Source of the DNA: Chionoecetes opilio
Taxonomy: Eukaryota > Arthropoda > Malacostraca > Decapoda > Majidae
NCBI GenBank assembly: GCA_016584305.1
Contig: JACEEZ010021714.1
Span: 641,977 to 705,976 of the forward strand
Direction: 5' to 3'
DNA length: 64,000 bases
This document shows, in pieces, positions 57,936-64,000 of the stretch; positions within the stretch are counted from its first letter, which is position 1; each line of letters begins with the position of its first letter. The translations under genes were made by a program, and so were the position numbers. The notes beneath the pieces are model-generated. The model made no database searches, was not told the DNA's origin, and saw only the letters and a program-made list of their open reading frames with translations.

Positions 57936-59918
57936 GTGTGGTGTGTGTGTGTGTGTGTGGTGTGTGTATGGTGTGGTGTGTGGCTGGTGGTGGTGTGTGT
58001 GTGTGTGTGTGGTGTGTGTGTGTGTGTGAGTGTGCGGGTCGTGAGTTGTGTTGTAAATTGTGTGTGTGTGTGTGCGTGTACGTGTGTGGGTGTGTGTGTG
58101 TGGTGAGGTAGTTGTGTGCGATGTGTGTGTGTGTGTAGTGTGTTTGGTGGTTTGTCTGGTGTGTGGTGTGTGGGTGTGGTGGGTTTTTGTGTGTGTTTTA
58201 GTTTGTGTTTTATAATTTATTTTGTTTGATTTGTGGTTTTGGTTTCTCTGCACTCACGGTCTTTTCCTCCCTTTTGCTTACCTTATCATGTCCATGTATG
58301 CAGTTTCCTTCCTGAATGGATGTGTATTTAATACAGATTAGTTTCTATATAATATATCGCTATATCACGTTTCTAATTTGTATACCGTCTTCTTTTGGAT
58401 TATTTACAATCTTGATTTCTGTAGATGTTGGGCTCCCCTTAAATTTGATTTCATTCCACCGCCCTTCATGACTTTCTTGGTTTAACACTCTTTATAGACA
58501 ACCTTCTTCACGTCTATTCAGGAATTCCGTCAAGTCCATCCAGTTTAACCGTGGGTGTGGCAAGTTTCTGAAAAGGCTATGCTGAAGCTTACTGCGAAAC
58601 GAAACGCAGTTTAAATTGCATACAAAAACAGGCCGACCTCGTAAATAAGTCTACTTAAATTGTTCATATATACGCTTATGTCAGCTCTCGATAACACAAC
58701 CACCACCATCTGCCTCATTACGATGTACGCAGATTATTTACCAATCCTTGGTTATTGCCAAAGATCTTGGGAGTAGGTCTTGGCGTTGGGATATTTTGTG
58801 TCTATCTTGGGACTTTTGAAGGGATTATTCAAGTATTTATTCAGTGGTTATATCAAGGTACGGTACAACGGAACCTATGCTTACCTTCAGATAAACGACT
58901 GCATAAATACATGAATAATCCCGTCTAAATCTTGGGACAAAATCCCAATGTGTGGCACCCTTGTATTCACCTCAACCGTCTCTCGCAAGCGACTTGCTAC
59001 CCTTCGCCCCAGCTATTTCAACTCCCAACCACAACCATACCTCAACCCAATACGTTTGGGTTAAATTAGATATAATGCCGGATGCAAATTTCTACAACCT
59101 TGATGTTGATGTGATTTGCATCCAATTCTGTAATGATCACGTTTTTCTCACATTCCCGCACTGGTGGCACTAAAAATTGATTTGCTCCCGCAGTTTCAGG
59201 GATAAGAATTATTATCCTCCAGTATAAAACAAATATGTGGGAGTTGGATCTGGTCATTGATAGGTGCATCATATTGGAATCTGGTCCATATTTGGTCCGT
59301 CATTATCTTGCAACTTTTAAGGGTAGAGCAGCTTGAGTAAGATCCTAGATGTGGTGGTCAATATCTGGAACTTTTACGGGTAATAGAGCTTGAGTTAGAT
59401 CTGGACATGGTTGGTCATCATCTTGGAACTTTAAGAGTGTAAGCTTGGAGTTAGATCTGGGACCATTTTTGGTCCCCCAATTTGAACTTAGAGTAGTAGA
59501 CTATACAGGTCGGAGTAGTATGGTAGATGCTTCAGGATTGGCGATGTCGGCGCTCCTCCACGAGTGTTTCCCATGATTAATTAATATTATTAATTAACCA
59601 TAGCTATTATCTTTATTCGGAGTGTTTTAGTTGTTTCCATTTTTTTATCCTCATTATTACTGTACCTGTCTACCTTCTCATATATCCTGGTTTGTTGTTG
59701 TTGTGCCTTTTTTTTATAGTGTTTGTTTGCTGTAATGCAGACTTTTGTTCTCGTTTTTGTTGTTTTGATCATGGGTGTTCCTTTGTTTCATGGGTGTGTG
59801 TTGTGTGTATGGTGTGTGTGTTGTGTTGTGTGTGTTTGTTGTGTGGGTGTGTCTTGTGTTGAGTGTGTGTGTGTGTGTGTGTGTGTGTTTTGGTGTGTGT
59901 GTGTGGGGTGTGTGTGTG

Positions 59919-59987
<69 letters not shown>

Positions 59988-60087
59988 TGTGTGTGGTGTT
60001 GTGTGTGTGTGTGTGTGTGTGTGTGTGGTGTTGTGGTGTTGTGTGTGTGTGTTGTGTTGTGTGTGTGTGTGGTGTGTGTGTGCGTGT

Positions 60088-60130
<43 letters not shown>

Positions 60131-63100
60131 GTGTGCGATGTGTGTGTTTGTGTATGTGTTTGTGTGTGTGTCTGTGTGTGTGTGTTTGTGTGTGGGTGGG
60201 TGTGTGTGTTTTAGTTGTGTTTTATAATTATATTTTGTTGATTTGTGTTTTTGTGTTTCTCTGTCACTCACGGTTCTTTTCCTCCTTCTTGCTTACCTTA
60301 TTCATTTCCATGTATGCAGTTTCCTCCTGAATGATGTGTATCTTAATACAGATTATTTTCTATTATAATATATCTTTCTATATCACGTTTCCATCATTTG
60401 TATACGTCGTCTTTGGTATATATTTATAAATCTTTATTTCTTGTAGATGTTCCTTAAATTTGATTTCATTCCACGCCCTTCATTAATTTCTTGGTCAACA
60501 CTCTTTATAGACTACCTTCTTCAATTCTTATTCAGGAATTCCTTGTCATAGTCCATCCAGTTAACCCGTGGGCTGTGGCAAGTTTCCTGAAGGCTCTGCT
60601 GAGCTACTGCGAAACCGAAACCGCAGTTTTAATTGCATACAAAAACCAGGCCGACATTCGTAAAAGTCTACTTATTGTGTCACATATACGCCTTGATGTC
60701 AGCTCTCGATAACACACACCACCATCTGCCTCATTACGATGTACGCAGATATTTACCAATCCTTGGTTATTTGCCAAAAGATCTTGGGATGTAGGTCTTG
60801 GCGTTGGGATATTTTGTGTCTATCTTGGGACTTTTGAAGGGATTATTCAAGTATTTATTCAGTGGTTTATATCAAGGTACGGTACAACGGAACCTATGCT
60901 TACCTTCAGATAAACGACTGCATTAAGACATGAATAATCCCGTCTAAATCTTGGGACAAAATTCACAATGTTGGGGACACCCTTGAATCAACCCAACCGT
61001 TTCTCTCCGCAAGCGAATTGCTACCCTTCGCCCCAGCATTTCAAACTTCCAACACCCAACCATACCCTCAAAAACAATTCCGTCTGGGTTAAAATTAGAG
61101 CCTATCAATGCCGGAGCAAATTTCTACAAAACTTGATGTTGATGTGATTGCATCCAATTCGTAAGACACGGTTTTCTCACATCCCCATGGTGGCACTAAA
61201 ATTTATTTGGTCGCAGTTTCAGGGATAAGAACTAATTATCCTCCGTATAAACCAAAAGGTGGGAGTGGATCTGGTTCATTGTAGGTGATCATTGGTAATC
61301 TGTAAATATTTGGTCCGTACATTATCTTGCAACTTTTAAGGGGAGAACAGCTGTGGAGTAAGATCCTTAGATGTGTTGGTCATCATCTTGGAACTTTTAC
61401 GGGTAATAGAGCTGAGTTGATCTGGACCATGTGCGGTCATTCATCTTGGAACTTTTTAGGAGTTGTACAGCTGGAGTAAGATCGGGCCATATTCGGTCCC
61501 CCATATTGAACTTTAAGATTAGTAGACTATACAGGGCGGAGTAGGATGGTAGGACTGCTCTTTCAGATTGGCGATTCGGCGCTCCTTCAACGATGGGTTC
61601 CCCATGATTTAATTAATTAACTTTATTAATTTAACAATAGCTATCTATCTTTATTTCTGAGTGTTTAGTTTTGTTTCCATGTTTTTATACATCATATCAT
61701 TCACGGTATCGCTGTCTTAACCTTTTCTCATTATCCTGTTGTGGTGTTGTTGTTGTGTCTTTTTTTATGGTGTTGGTTGCTGTAATGAGACTTTGTTCTA
61801 GTTTGTGTGTTTTGGATCATCGGGTGTTCCTGTTTCATGAGGGTGTGTGTTAAGTGTGTGTGTGTGTGTTGTGGTGTGTGTGTGAGTGTGATCTTGAGTG
61901 TGCGTGTGTGTGTTGTGTGTTGTGTGTGTGTGTGGGTGTGGTGGTGTGTGTGTGTGGTGTGTGTTGTGTGGTGGTGTGGGTGTGTGTGTGTGTGTAGTGT
62001 GTGGATGTGTGTGTGTCACAGTGTGGTGGTGAGTGTGTGGGGTGTTTTGTGGTGTGTGGTGTGCTTGTGTGGTGGTGTGGTGTGTGTGTGGGTGGTGTGT
62101 GTATGGTGTGTGGTGTGTGTGTGTTTGTGTGTGTAAGTGTGTGTGTGTGTGTGGTGTGGTGGTACATTGTGTGTGTGTGGGTGTAGTGTGTTGTGTGTGT
62201 GTGTGTGGTGTGTGGTGTGTGTTGTGTGCGATGGTGTGGGGTGTTATGTGTTTGTGTGTGTGTCTGTGTGTGGGTTTCGTGTGTAGGGGGGTGTGTGGGT
62301 TTTAGTTGGTTTTAATAATTATATTTGTTGATTTGTAGTTTGTGTTTCTCTGTCACTCATGGTCTTTTCCTCCTTCTTGTTTTACCATTATCATCCATGT
62401 AATGCAGTTTCCTCCTGAATTATGTGTATCTTAAAAATACTGATTATTTCTAATTATAATATATTTTATATCAGTTTCCATCTTTTGTATATGTCGCTTT
62501 TTTATATATATTTATCAATCTTTATTTCTTGTAGTGTTCCTTTAATGATTTTTCATTCACGCACTTCATTAATTTATTGAGTCAACACTCTTTATAGACT
62601 ACCTTCTCAATTCTTATTAGGAATTAATTGTCATAGTCCACCAGTAACCCGTGGGCTGTGGCAAGCCCGTCCCTGTAGGCTCTGCTGAGTACTGCGAACA
62701 CGGAAACACGCAGTTATTTCAATTGAATACAAAAAACCAGGCCGAATTCGTAAAAGGTCTCCGTATTGTGTGTCTACATCTACGCCTTGATGTCAGCTCT
62801 CCGATAACACACACCACATATGCCTAATTACGATTGTACGAAGATATTTACCAATCCTTGGTTTATTGCCAAAAAGATCTGGGATGTAGGACATGGCATT
62901 GGGATATTTTTGTGTTATCTTGGGACTTTTGAAGGATTATTAAGTATTATTCAGTGGTTTATATCAAAGGACGGTACACCGGAACCTATGCTTACCTCAG
63001 ATAAACGAATGCATAAATACATGCATAATTGCCCGTCTAAATCTGGGACAAAGCCCAAATGTGTGTGGCACCCTTGAATTCAACTCAACCGTCTCTCGCA

Positions 63101-64000
63101 AGCGGAACTTGCTACCCTTCGCCAATCTATTTCAACTCCCACACAACCATACCACAACCAATACGTTTGGGTAAATACTTAGTATATAATACGGGATGCA
63201 AATTTCTAACAACCTTGCAGGTTGATGGATTGCATCCAATTCTGTAATGAATCACTGTTTTTATCACATTCCCGCACTTGGTGGGCCACTACAAATTGAT
63301 TTGCACCGCAGTTTCAGGGATAACATTATTATACTCCAGTATAAAACAAATATGTGGAGTTTGGATCTGGTCATAGATAGGTGCATCATATTGGAATGGA
63401 GTTCTATTTGATCCGTCAGGTTATCTTGTAACTTTAAGGGTAGAACAGATCTTGGGGAAGATCCTAGATGTGGTTGGTCAATCATCTTGGAAAATTTACG
63501 GTATTAAGAGTTGTGAGTTAGATCTGAGACCATGTTGGTTCATTCATCTATGGAACTTTAAGAGTGTACAGCGTGCGAGTTAGATTTGGGCCATTATTGG
63601 TCCCCCATATTGAACTTAAGAGTAGGTAGCAATATACAGGTCGAGTAGGAGGGTAGGATGCTCTTCAAGGATTTGGCGATTCGGCGTCCTTCAATTCTTC
63701 CAAACGAGGTGTTCCCCATTGATTAATTAATTATTCTATTAATTTAACCAATAGCTATCTATCTTTATTTCTAGGATGTGTTTTAGTTTTGTTTCCATGT
63801 TCCTCCTCAATATATTCACCTGTATCGCTGTCTCACCTTTCTCATATATCCCTGTTGTTTTGTTGTTGTTGTGGTCTTTTTTTTATGGTTTTGTTTTGCT
63901 GTAATGAACTTTTGTTCTCGTTTTGTGTGTTTTTGATCATCGGGTGTTCTTTGTTTCATGAGGGTGTGTTTAGTGTGTGTGTGTGTGGTGTGTGTGTGTG

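Larger units (their letters stand above)
46501..64000. repeat. Macrosatellite: nine copies of a roughly 2.1-kb unit
   Basis: The anchor cctcaacccaatacgtttgg (and variants) occurs at 46503, 48562, 50695, 52721, 54821, 57110, 59040, 61066 and 63152, giving spacings of 2059, 2133, 2026, 2100, 2289, 1930, 2026 and 2086. All units share one order: anchor; ccggatgcaaatttctacaa; a four-fold 62-bp sub-repeat; ggcgatgcggcgctccttcc; ttaattaattattt; tcaccttt; GT block; ctgtcactcacggttctttt; gtgggctgtggcaagccttc; then the anchor again. No intact frame, RNA gene or known family was recognised. The array runs off the right edge and into the gap on the left, so its true size is unknown. Confidence 0.93.

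Noticed and set aside
48066..63250. Recurring 60-120 codon frames in the 2.1-kb units
   Set aside because: The frames start and stop at different points in different copies because of indels. Even the clean copies (58.7-61.0 kb) have in-frame stops, and no family signature was recognised.

Overview
This is a eukaryotic, arthropod-type contig, most likely from a decapod crustacean (probably a crab). The evidence is split genes with GT-AG introns, animal housekeeping genes, extreme microsatellite and minisatellite content, tRNA-derived SINEs, CR1/jockey-like LINE 3' ends, many short TA-flanked MITEs, and interspersed GGTTA/TTAGG-like motifs. There is no prokaryotic gene structure. Nearly all long open frames in the window are read-through of tandem repeats. 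Real coding sequence is only about 1.5 kb, in short GC-richer exons with splice signals.

Four genes can be recognised. (1) CNOT11, a CCR4-NOT subunit, on the minus strand: five exons (6650 down to 1659) whose phases join perfectly; the 3' part lies beyond the left edge. (2) A RIC3-like nicotinic-receptor chaperone on the plus strand: first coding exon only (8687-8822). (3) CCDC93, a subunit of the CCC endosomal recycling complex, on the minus strand: five exons (about 29935 down to 19548) plus a possible micro-exon. The three upstream exons carry several 1-2 base indels, which look like assembly error. (4) A receptor-type (natriuretic-peptide-receptor-like) guanylyl cyclase on the minus strand: two exons (43966-43821 and 39821-39731) and a possible transmembrane exon near 38.0 kb.

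Layout: 0-9 kb holds CNOT11 and the RIC3 exon, with nested transposons. 9-17 kb is MITEs, LINE/SINE pieces and minisatellites. 17-18.5 kb holds two nested Tigger/pogo-like elements. 18.5-30 kb is CCDC93, interrupted by a 1.4-kb AGT array and a 5.9-kb array of a 19-bp unit. 30-35 kb and 42.4-46.2 kb are visibly degraded sequence, the latter ending in a 295-N gap. 35-43 kb is mostly microsatellite plus a 1.3-kb array of a 20-bp unit. 46.5-64 kb is one tandem array of nine copies of a roughly 2.1-kb unit, each with its own GT-rich block.

The most interesting pattern is that several tandem arrays can be traced to the end or inside of a transposon: the 20-bp array from a piggyBac-like MITE terminus, a 65-bp array inside another MITE, a 21-bp array at that MITE's edge, a 28-bp array at a LINE end, and CA tracts from LINE tails. 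I found no new enzymatic or defence system. The 2.1-kb macrosatellite and these transposon-born satellites are the best candidates for undescribed biology.
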